DNA from: CBFDCQ01 sp965603355
GTDB lineage: Bacteria > Hydrogenedentota > CAZGCA01 > CBFDCQ01
DNA: 64,000 nucleotides
Reading direction: 5' to 3'
NCBI GenBank assembly: GCA_965603355.1
Contig: CBFDCQ010000005.1
Span: 1-64,000 of the forward strand
In this document: positions 17,192 to 26,121 of the stretch, piece by piece
Numbering within the stretch: the stretch's first letter is position 1
Layout: the number at the start of each line of letters is the position of its first letter
Position numbers and translations under genes: made by a program
The notes under the pieces: model-generated
What the model was told of the DNA's origin: nothing
The model's database searches: none
Seen by the model: the letters and a program-made list of their open reading frames with translations, nothing else

Positions 17192-18247
17192 ATGGCTAAG
17201 ATCGATTTTGGCGGCGTTGAGGAGACCGTTGTCACGCGGGAAGAGTTTCCGCTGAGCAAAGCCCAGGAGGTGCTGAAGGACGAGACCGTGGCGGTGCTCG
17301 GTTACGGCGTGCAGGGTCCCGCACAGGCAATGAACCTCAAGGACAGCGGGATCAATGTGATCATCGGTCAGTTCCCCGGGGATAAGTTCTACTGGGAAAA
17401 GGCTCTGAAGGACGGTTGGGAGGAAGGCAAAACGTTGTTCCCCATACCGGAAGCGGTCGAGCGCGGCACGATTGTCCAGTACCTCATTTCTGACGCCGGA
17501 CAGATGGCGCAGTGGGACACGGTGAAGTCGCATCTCAAGGAAGGTGATGCGCTTTATTTCTCGCACGGTTTCTCCATCGTGTACAAGGATCAGACGCGTG
17601 TCGTGCCGCCGGACTTCATCGACGTGATCCTGGTGGCTCCTAAGGGGTCCGGTACGACGTTACGGCGCAACTTCCTCTCCGGCGCCGGTCTGAACGGCAG
17701 CTATGCGGTGTTCCAGGATTACACCGGCAGAGCCGAGGAACGCACCTTGGCGCTGGGTATCGCAATCGGTTCGGGGTACCTGTTCCCGACGACGTTCGAG
17801 AAGGAGGTCCACAGCGACCTGACGGGCGAGCGCGGCGTTCTGATGGGTGCTGTCGCGGGGATAATGGAGGCGCAGTACAACGTGCTGCGCAAACACGATC
17901 ATTCGCCGAGCGAGGCGTTCAACGAGACCGTTGAAGAGCTTACCGAAAGCCTTATCCGGCTCGTTGGCGAGAACGGGATGGACTGGATGTTCGCGAACTG
18001 CAGCACTACGGCGCAGCGAGGTGCGCTCGATTGGCGGCACAAGTTCAGAGAAGCGGTTGCGCCGGTCTTCGACGACCTGTACGAGAGCGTCCTCAAGGGC
18101 GAGGAGACCCGGATAGTCATCGAGGCGAACAGCAGACCCGACTATCGCGAGCGGCTCAAGGAGGAGCTCGACGAGATCGGGAATTCCGAGATGTGGCGAG
18201 CGGGCGCAGCGGTCAGAGGTCTAAGGCCGAAGGCGAAGAAGGAATAG
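17192..18247 (+). CDS. ilvC: Ketol-acid reductoisomerase
   Basis: A 351-residue enzyme of valine and isoleucine synthesis. It has the Rossmann motif AVLGYGVQGPAQA (usual bacterial form GYGSQG), GSGTTLRRNF in the middle, and the C-terminal knotted domain with DLTGERGVLMGAVAGIMEAQ, whose acidic residues bind magnesium. The ATG at 17192 has AAGGAG eight bases upstream; a frame from 17171 runs through that Shine-Dalgarno and is rejected. No ilvB, ilvN or ilvD is nearby; hypB follows after 35 bases. Confidence 0.93.
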   Translation: MAKIDFGGVEETVVTREEFPLSKAQEVLKDETVAVLGYGVQGPAQAMNLKDSGINVIIGQFPGDKFYWEKALKDGWEEGKTLFPIPEAVERGTIVQYLISDAGQMAQWDTVKSHLKEGDALYFSHGFSIVYKDQTRVVPPDFIDVILVAPKGSGTTLRRNFLSGAGLNGSYAVFQDYTGRAEERTLALGIAIGSGYLFPTTFEKEVHSDLTGERGVLMGAVAGIMEAQYNVLRKHDHSPSEAFNETVEELTESLIRLVGENGMDWMFANCSTTAQRGALDWRHKFREAVAPVFDDLYESVLKGEETRIVIEANSRPDYRERLKEELDEIGNSEMWRAGAAVRGLRPKAKKE

Positions 18248-18282
18248 AAAAGGACGCGTGATGCGACCGGCGGAGGAACGCA

Positions 18283-18954
18283 ATGGAAGTTAAGGTCCAC
18301 GCCGACATCCTAAAAGCTAACGATGTTCTCGCGCAACAGAACCGGTCGTTTTTCGAAGAGCACGGTCTGTACGTGGTCAATCTGCTCGGTTCGCCCGGAA
18401 GCGGCAAGACCACGTTGCTCGAAAGAACCGTCGAGGCGTGCCGGTCGCGCCCGGGACTGCGCATCGGTGTGATAGAGGGGGATATAGAGACCTCGAGAGA
18501 CGCAGAACGAATCGCCAGGATGGGCGTACCCGCGATCCAGATCAACACGCGCGGCGCGTGCCATCTCGATGCGGCGATGATCGGCGGCGTGCTTGACGAC
18601 GTCCCCACGGACGAGATCGACCTGCTCTTTATCGAGAACGTGGGCAACCTCGTATGTCCCGTGGGATTCGATCTCGGAGAGAACGCCAAGGTGACCGTGT
18701 TGAGCGTTACGGAAGGGGATGACAAGCCCGCGAAATATCCGGGAGCCTTCCGAAAGTCGCGTGCCACCGTTCTGAACAAGACGGACCTGTTGCAGTATAC
18801 CGATGTATCGATGGAGACGGTGCAGCACGACATTCTCACAATCAACCCCGGGACGCGCGTCATCGCGGTTTCGAGCAGAAGCGGCGAGGGGGTTCCTGAC
18901 TGGGTCGACTGGCTCGAAGCTACCGCGAACGAGTGGCGCGGGTCCCGCGAATAA
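18283..18954 (+). CDS. hypB: Hydrogenase/urease nickel-insertion GTPase HypB-like
   Basis: A 223-residue SIMIBI GTPase with P-loop GSPGSGKTTLLE, GVIEGDIETSRDAERI, the metal-site GACHLDA and the NKTDLLQY guanine motif. In hydrogenase maturation it delivers nickel with HypA. The histidine-rich N-terminal stretch seen in some HypB proteins is absent. No hydrogenase structural gene or other hyp gene is in the window, so its target is elsewhere. CGGAGG precedes the ATG and ilvC ends 35 bases upstream, so the two may share a transcript. Confidence 0.88.
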   Translation: MEVKVHADILKANDVLAQQNRSFFEEHGLYVVNLLGSPGSGKTTLLERTVEACRSRPGLRIGVIEGDIETSRDAERIARMGVPAIQINTRGACHLDAAMIGGVLDDVPTDEIDLLFIENVGNLVCPVGFDLGENAKVTVLSVTEGDDKPAKYPGAFRKSRATVLNKTDLLQYTDVSMETVQHDILTINPGTRVIAVSSRSGEGVPDWVDWLEATANEWRGSRE

Positions 18955-19057
18955 GCATACCTCAGTACCGCCCTATCTCGGGCGTTTCTGCTCACCTTGA
19001 GAATGGGAGTTGCTGAACGGACGAGAACGCGCGTTGCCGGCTCGCGGAAGGGCAGAG

Positions 19058-21736
19058 CTACTGATCAAGCTGTTGGAGTATGTGGGCGGACCGTTCCGCT
19101 ACAAATCGTTTCAGGCCTATGACGCGCAAGTCGTCCTCCTCGTCATCGGGAACGTCGCGCTCGATACTCTGGTCGAAATTCTCGCTCGAGTCCAGCTTAT
19201 GCGGGTCGGCGTACACGTCTGATCTGATGAACGCGTAAAGTTCGTCAATGCGGGGATCCATGTTGGCTGAGTTGAAATGGCCCTCGACGAGCGACCGTAT
19301 CCGCTCCTCGTACAGTGCAACGTATTCAGGGACCGCTAGAATACGGTCAATGAGCACGTGCTCCCCCTCCAGGCTCGTCGGATCGTAGATGTCCATATAA
19401 AGCATCCCCTCGGCACTGAGCGGGTATCCTTCCACCGACACTCGGTAGTTGCCGAACGCCATGTTCAAGTCCCACGGCAGAAACTCGAACAGGTCCGTGG
19501 CCGGGTTGTGGTAGACGTAGAAGTTGGCGTTGCGACCCGCAATTGAATCAAGGTTTGTAGTGGCCGTGTTCACAGCGAGGTAGTCCAGGAATCCTTCCAC
19601 ATTGAACACCGTTTCGATCTCCGTCTTGAACTGTTCGTCCGGCGTGTTGTTCAGCACGTCGAGGAAATGGATCAAGTCCGACCAGTCGTCCTCCTCCTGG
19701 TTCGTCTTCTTCGGGTAACGGTCCCGGTACTCCTCAGGATCGCCGCCGTACCACAGGAGGTCCGCGCCGGAGTCGCCCGCTTTGTACAGGTTGCCCGAGT
19801 CGTTGCCGAACCGCTCGGCGAGGTAAGTCGTGTCAACCTGCTCGACCATGACGTACACGCCAACGAGTTCGTGGTCATACTCTCCCGGCACAGTCAAGTA
19901 CAGGTTGACAAAGCTCGTCCGGGATGCCGGACAGCCTGTCGCGGCGAACACCTCGTACGCAAGCACCTCCCGCATCATCGACGGATCGCTCCATGAGTTA
20001 CCGAAGTTGAGCTGCCTGACACCGTAAAAGTCCTGCCCGGCAACGTACTCGTTGAAGTCGATCTTGTACGGTTTCTTAAGCAAGCGCCTTGTCGCAAAAT
20101 AGGTAATGTATCCCTTATGGCGGATGCCGACGTTCTCGTAAGGTTCGTTCCCGATGGTCACAGTCCCGGGAACGTACTGGAACAGCTCTTCGTGGAGCGT
20201 CTCCCAGGCGGCCGCGGTGAAGGTCAAGTTGTAGTCCATTATCGCGTGTTGGTTGAAAACCCACGGGTAGTACGGCGGACCGGCATCATCGTCAGGCCAC
20301 GATTCCGGACCCGTCAAGTAGGCGTTGGAGCTCTCGTTCGGCGCACCGGGCGAAGGCGGCTGCAAGTACCAGAACCCCGGTCGCCCCGCGTACCGACCGT
20401 ACGAGAAGTCGGTCGCCTGCATCGGAAATGCCGGGTCAAAGACGCTCAACGGCTGCGGCTCGCCAACAAGGTTATACAAGCCGAGGTACTCGCCAAGCCT
20501 GTCCAGCCTGAAGTTCGTGTGAAGATTGTCACCATTTGTCGGCTTACGATCCTTGCCTGACGCGAAAACCACCAGGTACTCCCCGCTGTCGACGGTAATA
20601 TCGGGGAACGTCCACTTGTTCCGGTCGTACACCATATCGGTCAGCGCCCAACCGGCGAGGTCGACCGGCGAATCTCCCGCGTTGTACAGCTCGATCCAGT
20701 CAGATGTATCGCCGTCCTCGTCCTCGAGACCCGCGTTGTTCGACGCCACGAACTCGTTGATGATAACGTATCCTTCCCTGTAGACGAGCGGGTCCTCCCC
20801 GTACCCGACCTCTTCACCGTCACCGACGTTGTCGCCGTCCGTGTCGGGAACCTCGGGGTCGGTCCCGAGATTGACTTCCGCCGCATCGCACAGACCGTCG
20901 CCATCGGTGTCTATGCTCTCGCCGAGCGCCGCTCTCACCACTAACTGGTAGTCCACCGCGTCAGTCTCGCCTGAACGGTCCACGTCTGTATCGTACGCTA
21001 TGGACTCGCCGAGCGCGAATTCGGTTACAAACCGAACATCCATGTGGTCCACAGCGCCGGACAGGTTAATATCGCCTGCAACCGGCGCGCCGAATGCGCC
21101 TGAGGAGAACGAGGCAAGGATCAGGAGTATGGACAACGCACGAGCAGGCCGCTTGCGTCCAACAACGAACGCGGTAAGGATCAGCAGACACGCCAGTACT
21201 ATCTGGGACAAGGGCCCGCCGGCCGGGACCGCCGGAAAAGTCACCTCTATCGCGCCGTCATTGAACCCCACATCTATTCTGGCCGCGTCGGGAGCGGCCG
21301 CGGAACCGTTCGCGCCCGCCAACGTAACGGTATGGCCACGGTGCGCACCGCGGAGCAACCTGAACCGCACGCGCAGGATCGCGCCGTCAGCCATCGCGTT
21401 CCCGTTCACCTCACCGACTACCACCTTGAGCTGACCGGGCGTCGGCACACCATGGGAGGCGGTCTTCCCCGCCGCCGTTGCCGCCGTGCCTTCCTGCACA
21501 CTAACGACTTCAAGCTTGGAAGGATCGAACAGTATATCGAGGAAAATCGAGGCGGGTTGCGTCGCGCCGGAACTCAACTCGACCGGAACGGTTACGTTTG
21601 CACCCATATCTGCGGTGCCCGAGCCTATTGTCAGGGTCAGCTCGTCCGCCGTGACACTGTACGCAGCGCAAAGCATTATTGCCAGCGCCATCAGCGCTAG
21701 AAAGCGGCTGGGACGGCCCTGGATAGATGTTTCCAT
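19058..21736 (-). CDS. Large surface protein: cohesin-like, dockerin-like, lamin-tail and CotH kinase domains
   Basis: About 892 residues. A signal peptide (FLALMALAIMLCAAYSVTA) is followed by a cohesin-like beta-sandwich (LTLTIGSGTADMGANVTVPV), then an internal hydrophobic segment with a basic tail (LSQIVLACLLILTAFVVGRK) and a second signal-like segment. After these come a dockerin-like pair (GDINLSGAVDHMDV, DVDRSGETDAVDYQL), Ca-binding type-3 repeats (DTDGDGLCDAAEVNLGTDPE), a lamin-tail domain (VIINEFVASNNAGLEDEDGD) and a C-terminal CotH-kinase domain (LPWDLNMAFGNY). It is probably exported and surface-bound. The ATG at 21736 has GGGGGA eight bases upstream and lies downstream of a good promoter. 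Confidence 0.85.
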   Translation of the reverse strand: METSIQGRPSRFLALMALAIMLCAAYSVTADELTLTIGSGTADMGANVTVPVELSSGATQPASIFLDILFDPSKLEVVSVQEGTAATAAGKTASHGVPTPGQLKVVVGEVNGNAMADGAILRVRFRLLRGAHRGHTVTLAGANGSAAAPDAARIDVGFNDGAIEVTFPAVPAGGPLSQIVLACLLILTAFVVGRKRPARALSILLILASFSSGAFGAPVAGDINLSGAVDHMDVRFVTEFALGESIAYDTDVDRSGETDAVDYQLVVRAALGESIDTDGDGLCDAAEVNLGTDPEVPDTDGDNVGDGEEVGYGEDPLVYREGYVIINEFVASNNAGLEDEDGDTSDWIELYNAGDSPVDLAGWALTDMVYDRNKWTFPDITVDSGEYLVVFASGKDRKPTNGDNLHTNFRLDRLGEYLGLYNLVGEPQPLSVFDPAFPMQATDFSYGRYAGRPGFWYLQPPSPGAPNESSNAYLTGPESWPDDDAGPPYYPWVFNQHAIMDYNLTFTAAAWETLHEELFQYVPGTVTIGNEPYENVGIRHKGYITYFATRRLLKKPYKIDFNEYVAGQDFYGVRQLNFGNSWSDPSMMREVLAYEVFAATGCPASRTSFVNLYLTVPGEYDHELVGVYVMVEQVDTTYLAERFGNDSGNLYKAGDSGADLLWYGGDPEEYRDRYPKKTNQEEDDWSDLIHFLDVLNNTPDEQFKTEIETVFNVEGFLDYLAVNTATTNLDSIAGRNANFYVYHNPATDLFEFLPWDLNMAFGNYRVSVEGYPLSAEGMLYMDIYDPTSLEGEHVLIDRILAVPEYVALYEERIRSLVEGHFNSANMDPRIDELYAFIRSDVYADPHKLDSSENFDQSIERDVPDDEEDDLRVIGLKRFVAERSAHILQQLDQ

Positions 21737-21813
21737 AAGCGCAGTTCCCCCGCTTGATAACGGTACCCGACTATGCTCAAATGCGCGCATAATGACCACT
21801 TCCATCCATATAT

Positions 21814-21843
21814 ATGATAACAGCAGCGACACCGAAGTGTCAA
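21814..21843 (-). promoter_or_regulatory. Sigma-70-like promoter for the CotH surface protein
   Basis: TTGACA (21838-21843) and TATCAT (21814-21819) on the minus strand are 18 bases apart. Transcription would begin near 21807, so the in-frame start codon at 21853 cannot be used. Confidence 0.6.
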
Positions 21844-22023
21844 CTAAAAACAAGCGCGTAACCGCTGTGCAACAAAGGTATTCTGGGAGTTACGGCGGGC
21901 TCTGCACAACGGATCTGCGACAATATGCCCGTCCTGCCTGCCGAGGATCTGCGCTCCTACACGCTCATCAAAGGGGATGGCATCAGACCGAACTGTTGGG
22001 TGGTTGGTAAGAAGCCTTTATTC
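21844..22023. other. Intergenic stretch between divergent promoters
   Basis: About 180 bases between the promoter of the surface protein and that of the first sulfatase. I see no gene, no clear repeat and no obvious operator. Confidence 0.5.
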
Positions 22024-22053
22024 TTGTCAACGACAGACCTCGCGTGCTATGCT
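22024..22053 (+). promoter_or_regulatory. Sigma-70-like promoter for the sulfatase gene cluster
   Basis: TTGTCA (22024-22029) and TATGCT (22048-22053) are separated by 18 bases, about 60 bases before the first sulfatase ATG. Confidence 0.5.
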
Positions 22054-22116
22054 ATCCGAGTCCTGTCGGAATCAACAATATAGTCAAACGATAGCGTTCT
22101 GCTTGGGAGGGAGACA

Positions 22117-23529
22117 ATGCGGAAGATGAACCGGCGCGATTTTGTAAGGGCCATGGGCGTGGGCGCGGCGTCGCTGGCGATGTCGAAAGGCGTGGGTGCG
22201 GGCAGCGGTGGGAAACGCCCCAATATAGTCTTCGTCTTCGCTGACGACTGGGGCTGGGGCGATCTGCGCTGTTACGGCAACCGCAGGATCAGAACGCCCA
22301 ACATCGACCGGATGGCGCGAGAGGGACTGCTCTTCAAGCAGTTCTACGTCAACGCCGCCGTATGTTCGCCCAGCCGCGCGAGCATCTTGACGGGACTCTT
22401 CACCGACCGCCATGGGATCCACAGCCACCTGGACTCGACGCGAGCCAATCGGCGGCGGGGTCTGCCGCTCTATCTCGATCCGAACCTGCCGATGCTTCCC
22501 CGTATCCTCAAGAACGCGGGCTATGCGACGGCGCACTATGGGAAGTGGCATTTGACCTCAACAGACTATAAGGAAGCACCCACCCCGGACAAGTATGCTT
22601 TCGACGATCACAGGGTGACGGTCGGCAGCGGCAGTGCAGTGCACGAGATGCCCGGCGTTGTTCCGGGCTGGAACATCTGGGAAGGGTCTCGCGAGGGTCC
22701 GAACTGGCACGAGTTCCGGGCGCGATCCAGTGAGATGATAATCGATGAGAGCATCGCGTTCATCGAGAAGAACAAAGATCGCCCCTTTTACGTCAACGCA
22801 TGGCTGTATGACACCCATGCCGTGCTGGTTCCGAATGAGGAACAGCGGGAGCCGTTCAAGGACTGGCCGTCCACGTACCAGACCTACTACTCGGCGGTAC
22901 ATGACTCCGACCGTCATATCGGCCGGTTGATCGACAAGCTCGAGGAGTTGGGTCTGGCGGACAACACCATCCTGATCTTCAGCAGCGACAACGGTCCGGA
23001 AGAGATCTGGCTGGATGAGGCGTCAGAGTTCGGAGTGGGCGATCCCGGCCCGTTCCGGGGCAGAAAACGCAGCGGCTACGAGGGCGGCGTTCGCATGCCG
23101 TTCATCGTTCGTTGGCCGAAAGGTACGCCCGCCGGAAAGGTCGATGAGACCACGGTGTTGAGCGGCGCGGACTTTCTCCCCACAATGTGCGCGCTGGCGG
23201 GGATTGAGCCGCCGCCGGAAGAGCAAGTCGATGGTCTCGACATGTCCAAAGCGCTGCGCGGCCAGCCTACGGAGCGATCCCGGCCGCTGTTCTGGGATCT
23301 GGGCGAAGATGTCATCGGGCCGGCAATCAACGTGAGCCCCAAGGTGATCGTGCGCGACGGAAAATGGAAGCTGATGATGCATGCGGACGGCACCGGGATC
23401 GAGCTGTACGACATCGTGGCCAACCCGCTGGAGGTGGATAATCTCGCGGACACTAATCCGCAGGTTGTGGAGCGGCTGGTGCGCCTGTTGACCGAACGGA
23501 ACAAACGGTATGGCAACCGCGCGGACTGA
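22117..23529 (+). CDS. Exported Cys-type sulfatase
   Basis: A 470-residue enzyme that removes sulfate esters, probably from a polysaccharide. A Tat-type leader (NRRDFVRAMGVGAASLAM) precedes the catalytic domain starting NIVFVFADDWGWGDL with metal-binding Asp residues. The formylglycine motif is C83-S-P-S-R, followed by KWHLTS and, towards the C-terminus, FSSDNGPEEIW. GGGAGG is placed before the ATG. First gene of a cluster with one dehydrogenase and three more sulfatases. Activity needs conversion of C83 to formylglycine by a maturase that is not in this window. Confidence 0.92.
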   Translation: MRKMNRRDFVRAMGVGAASLAMSKGVGAGSGGKRPNIVFVFADDWGWGDLRCYGNRRIRTPNIDRMAREGLLFKQFYVNAAVCSPSRASILTGLFTDRHGIHSHLDSTRANRRRGLPLYLDPNLPMLPRILKNAGYATAHYGKWHLTSTDYKEAPTPDKYAFDDHRVTVGSGSAVHEMPGVVPGWNIWEGSREGPNWHEFRARSSEMIIDESIAFIEKNKDRPFYVNAWLYDTHAVLVPNEEQREPFKDWPSTYQTYYSAVHDSDRHIGRLIDKLEELGLADNTILIFSSDNGPEEIWLDEASEFGVGDPGPFRGRKRSGYEGGVRMPFIVRWPKGTPAGKVDETTVLSGADFLPTMCALAGIEPPPEEQVDGLDMSKALRGQPTERSRPLFWDLGEDVIGPAINVSPKVIVRDGKWKLMMHADGTGIELYDIVANPLEVDNLADTNPQVVERLVRLLTERNKRYGNRAD

Positions 23530-23556
23530 ACACGGCCGCAACAGGGAAGAGGGAGC

Positions 23557-24573
23557 ATGAAGAAGGTCGTCATCCGAGGAGAACGCAAGGCTGAACTCGT
23601 GGAGGCGCCCACCCCGAAAGCCGTCAAGGACTGGGCCCTCGTGAAGATAGTTGTCGCGCCCTTGTGCACCGAGTACAAGGCGTACCGGGACGGTGAACCG
23701 AGCGAGTGCCTCGGCCACGAGGCGGCAGGCGAGGTCGTGGAGGTCGCCCAGCCGGGACACGTCGCAGTCGGCGACCGCGTAGTTGTCCAGCCGCAATATC
23801 CTTGTGGAGAATGTCCCCTCTGTGTCAGAGGCGAGTATATCCACTGCCAGCAAATTTACGACATAGAGGATTTTACCGGCTCGTGTGAGGGAGGCGCGAC
23901 CTACGCGCAATATATTCTGAAACCTTCCTGGCTTCTGACGAAGATCCCCGACGGCGTGTCGTACGAGCATGCCGGGATGGTCTGTTGCGGTCTGGGACCT
24001 ACCTTCGGCGCGATGGAGCGAATGAAGGTTGACGCGTTCGATACAGTCTTGATCACGGGCATGGGGCCGGTCGGGTTGGGTGGCGTGATCAACGGCGTCT
24101 TCCGAGGTGCGCGGGTGATCGCGGTGGTGCGTAACCCCTATCGCGCCAATCTCGCGAGGGAACTCGGCGCAGAAGCCGTCGTTGACCCTAACGACGAGGA
24201 CGCGCTGCAGCAGATTCTCGACCTCACGGGCGGAGTCGGTGTGGACAAGGCGATCGACTGCGCAGGGGATGCGTCCGCACAGCGGTTGATGATCGACGCG
24301 ACACGACGGCACGGTTCCGCCGCATTCGTCGGCGAGTCGGGCGCTTTGAGCATCAGGGTCAGCGACGATATGATCCGCAACGGACTGACGCTACACGGCA
24401 TATGGCACTACAACCTGGGCGATGTGCCGAAGATTATGCAGGTCGTCCAGCGGTCGGGCGGGCTGTTGGACACACTGATCACCCATACGTTTCCGATGAG
24501 CAAGGTCGAGGAAGCGTGGGAGCTGCAGATCACGCGCCGGTGCGGGAAAGTGATACTGCATCCCTGGGAGTAG
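23557..24573 (+). CDS. Zinc-dependent medium-chain alcohol/polyol dehydrogenase
   Basis: A 338-residue MDR-family enzyme. The catalytic zinc site is suggested by C in LCTEYKAYRDG and by ECLGHEAAGEV; the structural zinc site is CGECPLCVRGEYIHC. The Rossmann motif is TGMGPVGLGG. The fold resembles threonine or sorbitol dehydrogenase; the substrate is not evident. It sits between two sulfatase genes with short spacers (27 and 17 bases), so it probably oxidises a sugar alcohol or sugar released after desulfation. The start at 23557 follows AGAGGGAGC. Confidence 0.88.
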   Translation: MKKVVIRGERKAELVEAPTPKAVKDWALVKIVVAPLCTEYKAYRDGEPSECLGHEAAGEVVEVAQPGHVAVGDRVVVQPQYPCGECPLCVRGEYIHCQQIYDIEDFTGSCEGGATYAQYILKPSWLLTKIPDGVSYEHAGMVCCGLGPTFGAMERMKVDAFDTVLITGMGPVGLGGVINGVFRGARVIAVVRNPYRANLARELGAEAVVDPNDEDALQQILDLTGGVGVDKAIDCAGDASAQRLMIDATRRHGSAAFVGESGALSIRVSDDMIRNGLTLHGIWHYNLGDVPKIMQVVQRSGGLLDTLITHTFPMSKVEEAWELQITRRCGKVILHPWE

Positions 24574-24590
24574 TTCTCGGAGGTATCCAA

Positions 24591-26075
24591 ATGAGTAAGA
24601 AGGTTGACCGACGTGACTTTCTCAAGAGTTCCGGGCTCGCCGCCGCGGCGATGGCGATGTCCGGCCGAGCGTGCTTTGCACAAGGGGCAGCGGGTAGAAG
24701 CGATGGGCCTCCTAACATCGTATTCATCATGACCGATGATATGGGTATCGGCGACACGACGGTGTACAACCGGGAATCGAAGGTCTCGACGCCGAACATG
24801 GAGAAGCTGGCCGAACAGGGTACGGTCTTCACCGACGCTCATTCGCCGTCGTCAATGTGCACACCCACGCGGTACGCCTTGCTGACCGGGCGGTACTGCT
24901 GGCGCACGTGGTTGTGGCGCGGTGTGTACGGCGGGTACAACCGGCCGCTCATCGACAAGGGCCGTATGACGATAGCGTCGCTTCTCAAGGATCGCGGATA
25001 CGGCACCGCATGTGTCGGCAAGTGGCATCTGGGTATGAACTGGGGGCTGAAAGAAGGACGCCGGCCCGACGAAGACGGAGACTTCAGCCAGTCGAACATC
25101 GATTTCTCGAAACCCATCACGGAAGGGCCGCTGGATCGCGGGTTCGACTACTTTTTCGGCACGTCCGGATGTACCACCGACGATCCGCCCATGTGCTTTA
25201 TCGAGGACAACCGCGCGACGGTTATCCCGAGCATGATCTCTCCCATCGATCCCGCCAACGAAGGGCGGGAGCTGTATATGGCGCCTGGCTGGAAACATGA
25301 GGACGCCGATATCGAGTTCACCAGCAAGTCCATTCAGTTCATGGAGAACCACGTCAAGAGCAGGCCGGACGATCCCTTCTTCCTCTATCTACCCCTATCG
25401 GTGCCGCATATCCCGTGGTACCCGCCGGATATGGTAAAGGGCAAGAGTGGGGCCGGCCCGCGCGGCGACCAGGTGGTCCTGGCGGACTGGAGCCTCGGCG
25501 AGATCATGAAGGCGCTTGATCGCCTGAACGTCACCGAGAACACGCTGCTCATTTTCACCAGCGACAACGGGCCGCGCGCCGGGGTCCACGGGCACGAGTC
25601 GTCCTGGCACTATCGCGGAGAGAAGGGCGACCTCTGGGAAGGCGGTCACCGCATGCCGTTCATCGCACGTTGGCCCGCGAAGATCACCCTGGGAACAACC
25701 TGCGACGAGGTCACTTGTTTCACCGACATGCTGGCCACGTTCGCCGCGATCACAGGCGCGGAGCTTCCCAACAACGCAGGCGAGGACAGCTTCAACATTC
25801 TGCCCGCCCTGCTGGGCGAGAGACTTGACAAACCTATCCGCGACTCGCTCTTCCATCATAACGGCCAAGTGGCCTTTCGCCAGGGCGACTGGAAACTGAT
25901 TCCCGGCATCCAGGGCAACGGTTCCAGCGCCGGACGGGGACGGAAAGCGTTGTTCAATCTCAAAGAGGACCCGGACGAGAAAAACAATCTCTGGGAGCAA
26001 CACCCGGAAGTCGTGGAACGGATGACGACTCTGCTGAAACAACAGATGGAGCAGGGGTACAGCCGGCCGCTTTGA
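24591..26075 (+). CDS. Exported Cys-type sulfatase (arylsulfatase A-like)
   Basis: About 494 residues with a Tat-type leader (DRRDFLKSSGLAAAAMAMSG), the start NIVFIMTDDMGIGDT, and the formylglycine motif C90-T-P-T-R followed by YALLTGRYCWR. KWHLGMNWGL and FTSDNGPRAGVHGH provide the other active-site residues. CGGAGG lies seven bases before the ATG at 24591; the open frame further upstream is inside the dehydrogenase gene. Closely related to the next gene, with the same motif order and the same NAGEDS-x-N-x-LPALLG segment, so the two look like a tandem duplication. Confidence 0.92.
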   Translation: MSKKVDRRDFLKSSGLAAAAMAMSGRACFAQGAAGRSDGPPNIVFIMTDDMGIGDTTVYNRESKVSTPNMEKLAEQGTVFTDAHSPSSMCTPTRYALLTGRYCWRTWLWRGVYGGYNRPLIDKGRMTIASLLKDRGYGTACVGKWHLGMNWGLKEGRRPDEDGDFSQSNIDFSKPITEGPLDRGFDYFFGTSGCTTDDPPMCFIEDNRATVIPSMISPIDPANEGRELYMAPGWKHEDADIEFTSKSIQFMENHVKSRPDDPFFLYLPLSVPHIPWYPPDMVKGKSGAGPRGDQVVLADWSLGEIMKALDRLNVTENTLLIFTSDNGPRAGVHGHESSWHYRGEKGDLWEGGHRMPFIARWPAKITLGTTCDEVTCFTDMLATFAAITGAELPNNAGEDSFNILPALLGERLDKPIRDSLFHHNGQVAFRQGDWKLIPGIQGNGSSAGRGRKALFNLKEDPDEKNNLWEQHPEVVERMTTLLKQQMEQGYSRPL

Positions 26076-26121
26076 ACCCGCGCCTGCTGTGAGGAAAAGC
26101 GATGAACAGATTGGAGGAGAT

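Noticed and set aside
23023..24312. Long minus-strand open frame of about 430 codons
   Set aside because: It is antisense to the first sulfatase and the zinc dehydrogenase, both clear genes; no motif and no ribosome-binding site.
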